DNA of 22,223 nt from Echinostoma caproni (GCA_900618425.1 UZAN01046556.1:203-22425); one strand, 5' to 3'. Numbered from the stretch's first letter, positions 1 through 9,159 are shown. A program made the numbers and translations. The notes: generated by a model not told the origin, from the letters alone.

Positions 1-1010
1 TGTATATAATGGAGTCTCCACGAGGTATTCATTGGTCGATAAATACAACTTCTAACAGCCTTCTGTACAGGCTTTTTCGCGCATACGGTTAGATATTGAC
101 TGTGTTATGAACGCTGTTAACATTATACCGCCCATCTTTATTTCATTTCAATATAACTATTTGTTTTTCATATTTGAAGGAATTTGTTGCAGAAAAATCA
201 TTTCACCTGTAGAGTTCGAAACCGATGAGCATTTCCAAGGTCCTTCCGTAAAATACAATACCGAGTTAGTAAGCAGACCACAATAGACGAAGAAATTTTG
301 ACTATAATGATTGCCTATCATGATTCCAATCTTTCGATTATCCTTAAAGGTTCCATGTAACGACATTGACTGGCACACGGTTGTTTGACGGTGATACTGG
401 AGCTTTGTGTCTATGACTTCTTCCGTTTAGAGGTTCTTTTGAGCACTTCACGCGCTATATAATTTGCGGGAAAATATGACGATCAAGTATGTGTCGAAAA
501 TAACTGTCGGCTTGAATTGACAAGCTATACAATTAGAATAAGATTCGGTCAACAGTTTAGCCATCTTTCATCCAAGTAGTTTAGCGGTGAAATCTGTTTG
601 ACTTAAATCTCATGCGTTGTTGCTATCAGTTTTAATTAGTTGTTCGCCGATGCCAATAAACGAAAAAGTATTTTACCTCACATTATCGTGTCCCGGTGAT
701 TATGTCTACCGGTGGACTCATTGATCTACCCAAACAGCTTTTGCATTCGCAAGTGTTAGACAGTTAATTACTTCATACACTTGTATAGTTCCGTATCCGT
801 AAAGTCTAGGTAACGGTAAGGCGTACACTGAAACTACATTGACAAGCTTATCAGCTCATGTGGATTTAGTGTTTTTATCCCAACCGTGTCCGAATGATCT
901 CCCTGTCCACCACAAGTCTTCTGATTGCCTTTATTTCCGATTGAGTCACTGGCATTTCCAACGTGTGTTGTAAATGTTTTTGCATTACCCTTGTTTAATG
1001 ATATCTTCAG
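1..1010 (+). other. Noncoding DNA upstream of first visible CPSF3 exon (presumed intron)
   Basis: No exon, repeat or RNA gene could be recognised on either strand. The region ends in a good splice acceptor (AG at 1009-1010), so it is probably the 3' part of an intron. The preceding CPSF3 exon should encode the motif SAHTDYQQ just before the ILVHGE segment; I looked for it here and did not find it, so that exon probably lies left of the window. Confidence 0.6.
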
Positions 1011-1272
1011 ATTCTGGTTCACGGTGAACAGAATGAAATGCTTCGTTTGGCTGGAGCGCTTCAGCGTGAATACGAAGATGATGAAACTTGTCGTTTGGAA
1101 TTGTTTACACCCAAGAATTGTGTCCCCGTCAATCTACGATTTCGTGGCGAGAAAATTGTCAAGGTATTAGGTAGTTTGGCTCGTAATTTGCCCAAAGAGG
1201 GTCAGTCCATTTCGGGCGTACTAGTGAAGAAGAATTTCGCTTACCACATTCTCACTCCGGGAGAATTGCCTA
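1011..1272 (+). CDS. CPSF3: CPSF3 (CPSF73) internal exon: end of the beta-CASP/metallo-beta-lactamase nuclease and start of the C-terminal domain
   Basis: CPSF3 is the endonuclease of the nuclear cleavage and polyadenylation complex; it cuts pre-mRNA before poly(A) addition and also cuts histone pre-mRNA. This exon encodes 87 codons plus one base. It begins ILVHGEQNEM and runs through REYEDDE, NLRFRGEKIVKVLG and GVLVKKNFAYHILTP, matching human CPSF3 almost column by column (ILVHGEVNEM, REYEDND, FRGEKLAKVMG, GILVKRNFNYHILSP). The His of VHGE corresponds to human His418, a zinc ligand (beta-CASP motif C), and is present. The exon starts in phase 0 after AG at 1009-1010. It ends before GTAAGT at 1273 with one base left over, which the next exon completes as ACT (Thr). 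Earlier catalytic motifs (HxHxDH) lie outside the window. Confidence 0.95.
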
Positions 1273-3161
1273 GTAAGTGTGATCCGATTCACAGTCATGC
1301 TCTCTCTGATCGGTCAGTGTGGCACATCTGCTCGTCGTTTTTTTTATCGGATCGCTACTAACACGTGACGAGAATTTAATTTGGCTGCTTGTACAAGCTT
1401 CTGTCTGAAATGCTTGACCTTTTGCAAAACAACATTCTTTCTATTGCACACACTTGCCTCTCGGTTTCACAGTTCTGGTCGCTTCCGCAGTTTCACACAT
1501 TAGATTTTACTTAAATAATCTGAGCAATTAAATCCATGCTTATCTATTTAATTTGAATTACATGTCCGTAATATAACGATTAACTGTCGACAAGATCACT
1601 TCGCACCAGGGTCAGCCCTGTCGAGGATGATCTAGAGGTTTTATGCTATTTAGGAACGCGTCATCTAAACCAAGCAAAGTAGTCGCTTTACGCACCTCGA
1701 CGGACGAATATTCAGCAACCATTTGACGACTGTGCATCAAAAAGGAGCGATTTCTGTAATTAATCAGACAGCTTTAACTCAGCAAAAGACCCGCTATGGA
1801 AATACTTTGCATTCTTGTAAATTCAGTAAATGATGAAAATCACAAGATCATAACCCTCGACTGGTTCACTTTGCTGAAACCAATATCATATCAATGTCTT
1901 CAATCCCATCTAGGTGAAAAAGTAGAATTTCGAATCGACTTCATCTTGGTAGACCCCCATCTGTCCCTTGTTCACTCTCCATCCCTAACCGTATCTGAAA
2001 TCTCTCGAAATAAGTGACTTACAGCCGGGTTTACACGAGGTATCCATGCTCATTTCACTGTATCTGTGTTCTTGCCTTGACCTGGTGTTATCGAGCCCCC
2101 AAGCAAATCAGGAAACTTTTTTTCTTTTTCCTATGGTTTGTTTGACATAGTCTGTACCCAGACGAGTGAAATATAATATATAATACTGCAATCAAGTTAA
2201 TCTTCGTACTGAGTGAAATAACTACCCTCAAAGGAAGACAAAATTGCCACTTACAACAGACAACACAACACAAAATAAAAAGAGAAAGCGGTGTAAGAGT
2301 CAATCACTGACGCCGTTAACTTCTTTTCTCAATTCTTTGATTGGTCATATCAATGCATTCGTTTGTTCCATACTTAATATCCAGTTTTGTTGTTGATGTT
2401 GTTCTACCTTGATGCAGATATGCAACTGCTTGTCAAAGTGCCCGAAACAACGGGATTAGTGTCATCCTGCCGAAATGCGACTTTTCTTACCGGGCTAGAA
2501 TTTACCACGGAAACTGGGACAATTTACTCCGGAATCGTCTAGATAGTTCCAATAAAAAGAAATAGGTGATACTTTTATTCGTTTTTGCATCTTTCTATTG
2601 TACTACAGCGTTTATTTTTCTACGCAACTCAATGTGATGAGCAGTAAAGTCAAAGTTTTATTATGGGCGATTCAACAAAGCTAAGGCTTATCACGCCCCA
2701 TAGGACTTCTACAGGATATTTTGAATAACTTCACATAAAGAAAATAATAATGATAATAATTTGCATAATCACTCACGGATGTCGAAAGTTTAAGTGTTCT
2801 AATGCTTTATCAAGTCACGATTTAAATAGTTCAACTGTAGGAGCACACACTTCATCGGATGGAGGAGAATTCGATACGCCGCACACCCTGACTGCAAACG
2901 AGTAGAATAGCCTAATGCCATAGACTCGAAAACGTGCTGTTGGGTAACGGAAAATATCAACCGAAGAGATGCTGTTTGGTTGGGACCCTTCTGTTTCTCT
3001 ATTAAATCTGTCTGCCGAACTGATTTAGCTCATAACTCTACGTTTGAGTTCAAGGTGCATTAGCAGTATTTTCTAAACTTTTTAGGGACAACTACTTTCA
3101 GCGTTTGCTTGGTCACCCACCACTCATACTGTTCTGGACTGCCACATTTTCATTTCCACAG
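1273..3161 (+). other. CPSF3 intron between exons 1011-1272 and 3162-3358
   Basis: The intron is 1,889 bases, from donor GTAAGT at 1273 to acceptor CCACAG ending at 3161. A minus-strand CR1 3' fragment occupies about 2655-3060. In 1273-2654 I see no recognisable gene or element, only short unsupported open frames such as 1796-2017. Confidence 0.85.
2655..3060 (-). mobile_element. CR1-type non-LTR retrotransposon, 3' end (CR1-1)
   Basis: On the minus strand, about 2940-2773 reads as the C-terminus of a CR1-type reverse transcriptase. It has FAVRVCGV, then a degraded WNSLP-like patch, DEVCAPTVELFKS, an internal TGA at 2817-2815, LDKALEHL, and a TGA at 2775-2773. The order (F)FxVRVxxxWNxLPxxVVxAPxVExFKxxLD is typical of the end of CR1 ORF2. 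Downstream is an A+T-rich 3' region with an ATT/AAT microsatellite (about 2743-2760 on +). It is followed by a two-part stem-loop (outer arms 2665-2669 and 2694-2698) and a terminal AATAAAACTTTGAC-like stretch. The copy is 5'-truncated; the upstream limit near 3060 is approximate. It lies antisense to CPSF3 within an intron. Confidence 0.75.
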
Positions 3162-3358
3162 CTTATACGGAATTGGCTACAACTACGGTCAGTCAACTCA
3201 TCTCTATCCCTTTCACCGGTAGTGCAAATCTGTTGAAATTTCACCTCACTTTGTTGGCTGGCACTGTCAAGCTGCTCGTGGAAGAACCTAATCTAGTCCA
3301 GTTTTGTGTTTTCGGTACGGTAACCGTATCATGGCGACCACAACAAGTTCACCTGGAG
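3162..3358 (+). CDS. CPSF3: CPSF3 internal exon (C-terminal domain)
   Basis: The exon encodes a stretch beginning (T)YTELATTTVSQ and continuing IPFTGSANLLKFHL, LLAGTVKLLVEE and VFGTVTVSW up to QVHLE. Human CPSF3 has NYTDLAMSTVKQ, IPYTGPFNLLCYQL, KLTGDVEELEIQE and VFKNITVIQ up to VVLE at the same places. This region belongs to the C-terminal domain that packs against CPSF2 and symplekin in known structures. The exon starts after AG at 3160-3161 with two bases (CT) completing the split codon. It ends at GAG, phase 0, before GTAAGC at 3359. A TTG-initiated open frame at 3173 is only the interior of the exon, not a start. Substitution is faster here than in the previous exon. Confidence 0.92.
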
Positions 3359-4186
3359 GTAAGCTGGTAACTCCTCTGAGCCCTTTTCACAATCGCTTGC
3401 TCATCCTGGCCGATGACCTATCGTTTAAGTTCGACCATTTTGAATCAAAAAATGCAATAATGCTAGTACTATTTTTCTTTTTTTGCTGTCTCATTTCTCT
3501 ATTTTACTGTATGAAACTCGTCATCGAATGGCTGGGGTGGATCAGAAGTGCGAATCGTCCAGAAACCGCTCTCTTACGACTGAACTGCTAACATAGCTAA
3601 AAATGTACTATAAGTCGTAAATTTCACCTGTGTTTTTATTTTCACATATGAGCAACTCATACTCTGCTTTGTGTGTCCCAAACCAACGTATTCTACACAC
3701 CACTGGAAAGTCCTAAATAGTTGTCTCATCCTTGCTAGTAATCAGCGGCCATGTATATCCATTGCGAGCTTGTGACGGCGTCGAGCTGGGATCTGAATTG
3801 TCATGATTCCCACAAATGTTTGACTTGAATTGAGTCATCAAAAGGCGGATGGATATGGATTATATGCGATTTCTGGCAACCATGAAACAGCTGCGCAGTG
3901 CTTCTTATGCCTATCGGTAATAAGTGTGTGTGTGTGCGGGGGGAGACGTTGGCATTCTATGTCGCATTGCCCTCTAATTATGCAGTTTAGCTCATCGAAG
4001 CTCTTTTGCTCACACCGAATCATAATGAACATTCCCCTCAACTAGCGTCTGGTAAAGCATAAATCTTTCAGTTCTCGTGGGTGGGCGCAAACCCTTTGCA
4101 TAGACCTGAATCACCTTAAAATTGTTTTTCTTTCCGCCGCCCCCGCCCCCTCCGTTCGCATTCTTTGCTGATCGATGTTTGAATAG
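3359..4186 (+). other. CPSF3 intron between exons 3162-3358 and 4187-4274
   Basis: The intron is 828 bases, with donor GTAAGC at 3359 and acceptor AG at 4185-4186. It contains a short (GT)n run at 3924-3936 and a C-rich pyrimidine tract at about 4124-4154 upstream of the acceptor. No gene or recognisable transposon was seen. A second AG six bases further on (4191-4192) is a possible tandem acceptor. Confidence 0.85.
3924..3936. repeat. Short (GT)n microsatellite
   Basis: GTGTGTGTGTGTG lies within a CPSF3 intron, followed by a G-run. It is a simple repeat with no evident function. Confidence 0.8.
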
Positions 4187-4274
4187 TGGCAGTCAAATCC
4201 AACTAACGATATGTACGCCGATGCCGTGCAAAACGTTGTGCTTCGCGCAGCCATGCAAGGATTACCTCCTCGAG
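4187..4274 (+). CDS. CPSF3: CPSF3 internal exon, short (C-terminal domain)
   Basis: This is an 88-base exon (29 codons plus one base) too small to stand out by itself. It encodes WQSNPTNDMYADAVQNVVL and then RAAMQGLPPR, against human WLANPSNDMYADTVTTVIL. NDMYAD is the diagnostic match. I chose the acceptor at 4185-4186 rather than 4191-4192 because it keeps the conserved Trp that follows VxLE in human CPSF3; both keep the frame. The donor is GTGAGT at 4275. One leftover G joins GT of the next exon to make Gly. Confidence is high from motif identity plus exact phase agreement on both sides. Confidence 0.92.
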
Positions 4275-4681
4275 GTGAGTTCACGTATTCTCGGTCTAAA
4301 GGCCTCCACATGATTCGAAATATTTGTTTTCCCGCACAGAACCTTATGTAGGTCGTTTAACGTAGAAGACTGAACGTCAGGTGAGACATCGCATACAAAA
4401 ATCCGGAGTTTTCGTCTCTCGAACGAGACGGTGACCACATTTCGAACTTCAGATGCTCTTGTCACTCGATATATCGATTACAGGGCATTAAAGACATTCA
4501 CGACTTCTGCTTTTCTCACAGGTGAAGTGGTCGGTGAATGTAAGATGTTTTTTCTATTTTAAATTGCTCTCAATCTGGCCTACATATACTGTAGTTCTGT
4601 GTGTGTACTGCGCGGAACAACGGAGCTCACACCTTCGCAGTTTGCTGCATCACATAAACAGTAGATTCAGTAACTATTTTC

Positions 4682-4957
4682 TGGCATGAGGGTATGAAGA
4701 CCCTAACCAGGAGTCTGGGCCACGTAGGTGCCGTTAGTCTTCCTGGATGGGGACCTCGGGATGATCGTAACCAATGGTTAGTCACTGAGTAATATGGATG
4801 AGGGTCATTAACAGTGGTTTTCGTGCATCTTGCCGATTTATCTGCAAAATTAGTGCAATGAAATTCTAATTTTTCTCTTTGACCCTATTTTCAACCTTTC
4901 TTGTCCTTTTCTCTCATGTTCATCCAAATAGGCAGCCAAAAGGCAGCAACCAATCCG
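4682..4957 (+). mobile_element. RTE-type retrotransposon copy A1, 3' tail segment (plus orientation)
   Basis: This segment matches the 3' tails of copies A3 (from 14508) and A4 (from about 18014). It begins with TGGCATGAGGGTATGAA and runs through coding for the end of the RTE polyprotein, including LPGWGPRDDRNQWLV. It then continues through noncoding sequence that ends with TCCAAATAGGCAGCCAAAA, paralleling TCCAAATGGGCAACCAAAA in A3. It lies head-on against the reverse transcriptase segment of what looks like the same element, which runs on the opposite strand from 5745 to 4958. It is noncoding in the host context (CPSF3 intron). Confidence 0.75.
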
Positions 4958-4978
4958 GGTTTTCATACCCTCATGCCA
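4682..4978. repeat. Inverted repeat flanking the flipped A1 tail (arms 4682-4703 and 4957-4978)
   Basis: The 22-base arms differ at one position. Both are copies of the element's own TGGCATGAGGGTATGAA motif, which occurs once in the uninterrupted A3 copy at 14508. Their opposite orientation marks the two edges of an inversion of the 3' tail. Confidence 0.8.
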
Positions 4979-5745
4979 AGTCTCAGCTTGGCCGCCCTTA
5001 ACTTTCTTCCACCCACTACCTGCCTCGGCGAACATCGCTCGCCGTGGCAACCCGTCTGGTGACATGCGTAACACATGTCCCGGCGAACGTAATCTATGGA
5101 GGTCGACTACTTGCTCCAGTGGGCAACAACGGTTACTCAAAACTCTGCGCCTAACCTCAGCATTGCTCGTCTGGCTGCCGCACCAGACTCGTGCAATGCT
5201 GCGTAGACAGCAGTGTTCAAACACCGACAGTCTATTTTAATCTTGTTTTCTTAATGATCAAGTTTCATGCTCCGCATAGCAGAGCTGGCCGAACTACCAC
5301 GACGTACATTCGACCCTTAACAGACAGTCGGGTGTCACGGCGGCGCCACAAATGTCTCAAGTTGGCAAATGCCAACCGAGCCTTCTGTGTGCGAGCTGAC
5401 ACTTCATCCGTGATGCGTCCACCGGGTGAGATGTAGTTGCCCAAATAAAAAACCTTATCCATTTGCCCTATTACTTCCTCGGATAGAGTGAGGCTGGGTG
5501 CCGGACTAACCCAGTCTTGAAGTAACATTTCACACTTTGAAGGTGCTAAAGACATACGGAACCTGGTTACGCTAGCACTCAAACTATCCAGAAAAGTATG
5601 CAACTTATTTGCATTTTCGCTTAGCAGCACAATGTCGTCTGCGTACTCTAGGTCAGACCGTTTGCCACCTGGGAGTAAAGCGATGCCGCTATTCTCATAC
5701 GCGGATGGGGTTATTTCCATAATCAAATCTATAACATAGTTTAAT
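4958..5745 (-). pseudogene. RTE-type reverse transcriptase fragment (copy A1), palm to C-terminus
   Basis: From right to left the frame reads VIDLIMEI, then LLPGGKRSDLEYADDIVLL with the intact catalytic YADD (minus strand, 5645-5634), LAPSKCEMLLQDW, LGNYISPGGRITDEV, KARLAFANLRHLWRRRD and RLSVKGRMYVVVVRPALL. The frame then breaks at about 5265-5224, where sequence equivalent to ETWPLREQNKNR in A3 is missing or scrambled. It resumes with CLRSIARVW, SNAEVRRRVL, HVLRMSPDGLPRRAMF and GGQAETWHEGMKTR. The 5' side (fingers and the endonuclease) is absent, so this is a truncated, dead copy. The YADD and a better-preserved GGQ frame make it a useful reference for the damaged A3 and A4 copies. It is antisense to CPSF3. 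Confidence 0.85.
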
Positions 5746-6072
5746 AGTCCAGAGTTCGAGTCCCGCCACCCATCTTTGGTGGTAGGCAGTTTTGCGGTCA
5801 CTCGGTTCAATACCCCGCCTAACCTACTGTGGCCTTATGTAGTTCTTCACTCCAAATCCTGGGGTTTAGGTTACCAAATTCAATGAAGGAGCAGCAGGTC
5901 TGCGTGACTATGGTGTTCTGCCCCGTGTGTTCACCATACAAAAAATATCACTAATAAAACTCGAAAGCTGCGCCGGAAATCAATTGTGTTATGCATCAAA
6001 GTTTGGTTAATTCCCCATGACGTCAGCTAATCCTTACATCAGTTATTTTCTTATTTTACTGTTGTACGCTAG

Positions 6073-6245
6073 GTTTGCCTCAACTTGTCGAACCAGAAAA
6101 GCAGCATTTACATACTGCATTGGAGATCACCTTGCAAGACGCTTTTGGAACCCACTGTTTGGAAACGGATCAGATCGATCCGGAGGCTTCGTACGTTCGA
6201 GTCCGCGTGGACTCTCACGTAGCTGAGATTGACTTAGACAACTTG
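6073..6245 (+). CDS. CPSF3: CPSF3 internal exon (distal C-terminal domain)
   Basis: The exon encodes (G)LPQLVEPEKQHLHTALEIT, LQDAFGTHCLETD and SYVRVRVDSHVAEIDLDNL. Human CPSF3 has KRLEIMLQDIFGEDCVSV and SVTVDGKTANLNLET at the corresponding positions. The match LQDxFGxxC plus the VRVDSHVAEIDL strand is convincing. The exon starts after AG at 6071-6072 with GT completing Gly, and ends in phase 0 at TTG before GTGAGT (6246). The segment EPEKQHLHTALE replaces the human KLEMHVYSKRLE helix. The open frame continues past the donor to 6401, but the splice site and the downstream exon at 9047 show that this extension is intronic. Confidence 0.93.
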
Positions 6246-9046
6246 GTGAGTCAACTCCATGGTTTCTCTGTCTTTTTAACTTCCTCTCAGGAAACAGTAT
6301 TGTGTTTCGTTTGTAATGCAAACACTGAGCGGCGTCGGCGGATACGTTGGTTTTCCAACCTATTTTTACTTATGTGTACTGGGTTTTGCAGCGATCAGTG
6401 AAGTTGGATTCATTAAGCAGAAACTAACTCTGGATGTGTGCAAGTTGCTACATACAACGAGGAAATTTTCCTTAAAAGACGGCTATCACCAAGTAGTGGC
6501 AATTTGTGCTCAACCTCGACCTCGATAGAACATTTGATTTTGATCAATTAGGAAGAAACGCCTCCTATTTTAGAAGGACAGATATAATCTGGGCCTAGTT
6601 CTTGTAATAGCCAAGAGTGATCAAAGGGTCAGGTTGCTACTTGGATATCTGAACGTTGTTGATTCTGATAGGTATGTCATGGTTTGTTACCATGTCCCAT
6701 ATTCCTCTTATATACGGAATCGTTTAGTAGCGCATTCCTTCATCTTGAGGCGACTCATTGACCGTTCCCATTTTCAAGAAAGGATCTCACAACGATTGCG
6801 AAAACCACCGTGGGATACGTTTGATCCCATTGGTCATGAAAGTATTAGCTTGTCATACTTCGACGTCTGGCTCCTTTATGAGAGACCAGCAAACCAAATT
6901 CCGGCTTGCCCATGGATCTATTGATCAAATTTTTACGTTGCGTCAGGTCCTTGAGCTGCATCACACCTAACGTCAATCAACAATTGCAGTGTTCCTTCAC
7001 CCAAAAGGAGCCTTCGACTCAGTCAACCGCGAAGCTCTAATGGATTCCTTTCTTCGAAAAGGAATGCCCCAAAAGTACGCTACTCTGCAGAGGTCACTGT
7101 ACTCACATACCTTCAATCCACTGAGGGTTCAGGACGAACTGAGTAGTTTGTTCGTCAAGGGTGTCCTCTTTTGCCATTCCGGTCAAATTTCCTCGTAGAC
7201 CGCATTCGGAGAAAACACCAAGTATTCTCGAAAATGTAAACGCAGTCGGAGCAAAACTGTGCGATTTGGGGTAGGCCGATGACAGTCTGTCCGTTCCAAT
7301 GTACCGCGGACGCGCAAAGCGTACTTGATAGGTTAACAAGTGCATTTGCCGCATTCAGTATGTGCTTTGCACCTTCAAAGTGCAGTGATACTGCAGGACT
7401 GGGTTTTGCCTACTCCCGCTCTGAAACTAAATGACCAGGAATTAGTTATGGTGGATTACTTTTCCTACTTAGGTAGTTGCGTGACCAACGGCGGTAGATG
7501 CAGCTAAAGAGACAGCCGCTCGCAGTTCCAAGGCTCCAGTAGCACATGCAGGACTGAAACACCTTCGGTGTAGACGTGACTTTTCAGTGAAGTTGAAAGG
7601 TCGTGTATATTGTGCCATCGTTCGTTCAGTTCTGCTGTATGGTTGTGAGACGTTGGATTTGCGAGTGAAAGATACCCATTGACTAGAAGTTTTCGATTAT
7701 CGATGTTTACGTAGCTTAGCCAACGTGGGGTGGATCGAACGGGTTAGTAATGCGGAGGTAAGCCTTCGTGTATTCGGTAGTCTCTCAGGGATAAACCTGC
7801 TAGCACACCGAATTCAGATTAGTACACTTCGCTGGCTAGGGCACGTATTGCGTATGCTCAGTCATCGTCTACCGCACCGCGCTTTATTCGCTGTAACCGC
7901 TCCGGGCTGGAGGAAACCAAGTGGAGGTCAACAGATGATGGTATGTATGTACAGTTATATTGTGTACACTGTGTGTTGACCGCAGAGGTTCATTCTCTCT
8001 CTATCGCTCAAAGCAGGTCCGATACCTGTCCACCTTACGTAATACCGCTAACCCTGTATGCATTGCGAGTTAGGCAGTGATCAGTGAAGTTTGCTGAACG
8101 ATGATGATTGTTGAAAACTGAACCTGTCCACCTGCTACCTGTACCAACGTTTGGTTTAGTTATTTCTCTTCCATAATTTAATGACCACGTACGGATCTAC
8201 CACGATAAGAATGAGGTAAGAAGAGAAAACTGTCGATCTGAAACCGTCGTATAAATAATCGCCACAATACGCTTACTTCCTCGATTCTATCTTGTCCCTC
8301 TCACCCGCAACTTCACATGACCGAATCCTCCTGAGTCCCTGTTGTTTATTTGAATAAGCTTCCGCGATTTGCGCCATTTGTTTTCCCTCAAACTGACACG
8401 AGACTATCCGATCTCTGGTTGGTAATTTTTGTGATACTTTTTTGCTACGTGTTTATATAATTTCATTCCTACTGGGCATTCTAAAGATCTGCTAGATAGG
8501 TTAGCGTCACACCCCTTGCTGCAGCTAATCGATCGTGTTTTCCCGGTCCCGGATTGGAGAATAAGTAGTGAATCGTATACTGATTGAGCGTTGCCAGAAT
8601 GAACACTGTGACACCGACGCTGTTATCCGCTGGTGTAAACTAACGGCAAGGCAGATCTTTCCCTTTCATTTTCCTTACATCTTTGGTCAATCTGTTGACG
8701 CTCTTGCTAACTACGACAGAGTTGCACTTTCAAGGAGATACATCAGAAAAGGACTAATTGCAGATTTATTTTATGCGAGGGATTTAAAATGTATTCCATA
8801 CTTTTGTTTGGATGAAAAAATACGACGAATGCAGTTCTCCTTGACCTTCAGATTAGTTTGGCACTGCACAACGGTCCCTTTTTGCAGCTCGTCACCCATT
8901 CTCGGCTTTCCGGAGTACGTTGTTCGATTTAGATATCCCCGCGAAAGAAATCTANTAGTTGCCATTTACCTGCCTCTTATTTTAGATAGTGTTCTCCTTT
9001 GGGCACACTTATCTTCCGTATCACTTTCCTTATCTTTATTTTATAG
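6246..9046 (+). other. CPSF3 last intron (2.8 kb)
   Basis: The donor is GTGAGT at 6246. The acceptor is a strong pyrimidine tract followed by TTTTATAG ending at 9046. A degraded RTE element (B1) fills about 6748-8125. In 6252-6747 and 8126-9046 I see no gene, RNA or recognisable repeat. A 175-codon open frame (8568-9095) crosses the acceptor out of frame with the exon and is judged fortuitous. One ambiguous base lies at 8955. Confidence 0.85.
6748..8125 (+). mobile_element. Degraded RTE-type retrotransposon (copy B1)
   Basis: The element is 5'-truncated. In order, in shifting frames, it shows VPIFKKGSHNDCENHRGIRL and FRLAHGSIDQIFTLRQVLE (RT fingers), then FLHPKGAFDSVNREAL near 6990-7040. Next come remnants equivalent to the catalytic ADD block (about 7270) and FxPSKC (about 7365), then DYFSYLGSCVTNGG (about 7450). 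The end of the protein follows: LKGRVYCAIVRSVLLYGCE-like sequence, GWIERVSNAEVSLRVF, LRWLGHVLRMLSHRLPHRALF and GWRKPSGGQQMM. At about 7938 it jumps straight to the 3' untranslated region, which matches the tail of copy B3 (ATTGTGTAC...CTGTGTGTTGA), and ends near a short GAT-rich run (about 8101-8110). Many frameshifts and stops mean it is inactive. Confidence 0.8.
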
Positions 9047-9133
9047 ACCGTCCGTTGTGAAACGAATCCAAAACTGGAGCATATCATCCGAGTGATGGTA
9101 CATCGATTAAATCATTGCATCTCGGCCGTATGA
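9047..9133 (+). CDS. CPSF3: CPSF3 terminal coding exon (C-terminus, 28 codons plus stop)
   Basis: The exon encodes TVRCETNPKLEHIIRV then MVHRLNHCISAV and stops at TGA 9131-9133. Human CPSF3 ends with TVECEEG, an acidic linker, then [21 protein letters not shown]. The TVxCE strand and the final amphipathic helix correspond, with a shorter linker here. The previous exon ends in phase 0 at DLDNL, and this exon starts in phase 0 directly after TTTTATAG, giving DLDNL-TVRC against human LNLETRTVEC. With this exon the five visible exons total 807 bases (268 codons plus stop). An AATAAA signal follows 20 bases after the stop. The exon is too short for ORF-based detection and sits under an unrelated longer frame, so automatic annotation could easily miss it. 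Confidence 0.9.
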   Translation, partial: TVRCETNPKLEHIIRVMVHRLNHCISAV

Positions 9134-9153
9134 CGCACACTGTTGGCTTGAAA

Positions 9154-9159
9154 AATAAA
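9154..9159 (+). promoter_or_regulatory. Polyadenylation signal AATAAA of CPSF3
   Basis: A canonical AATAAA lies 20 bases after the CPSF3 stop codon, followed by a T-rich stretch (9170-9177) and further T-rich sequence suitable as a downstream element. The 3' untranslated region would therefore be very short, roughly 40-50 bases. Confidence 0.7.

Larger units (their letters stand above)
4275..6072 (+). other. CPSF3 intron between exons 4187-4274 and 6073-6245
   Basis: The intron is 1,798 bases, with donor GTGAGT at 4275 and acceptor GCTAG ending at 6072. About 60% of it is RTE-type retrotransposon sequence (4682-5745) in two opposite orientations. In 4275-4681 and 5746-6072 I see nothing recognisable. 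Confidence 0.85.

Noticed and set aside
925..1170. Open frame overlapping the first visible CPSF3 exon
   Set aside because: It is a shadow frame of the CPSF3 exon and intron; the alternate frame carries all the conserved residues.
5751..5770. GTTCGAGTCCCGCC, resembling a tRNA T-arm or B box
   Set aside because: No A box, acceptor stem or cloverleaf partner could be found upstream, so a tRNA or tRNA-derived SINE is not supported.
8568..9095. 175-codon plus-strand open frame, the longest unexplained one in the CPSF3 last intron
   Set aside because: It contains an ambiguous base, shows no recognisable domain, and runs across the pyrimidine tract and acceptor of the CPSF3 terminal exon in a different frame from TVRCETNPK. 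It is most likely fortuitous.
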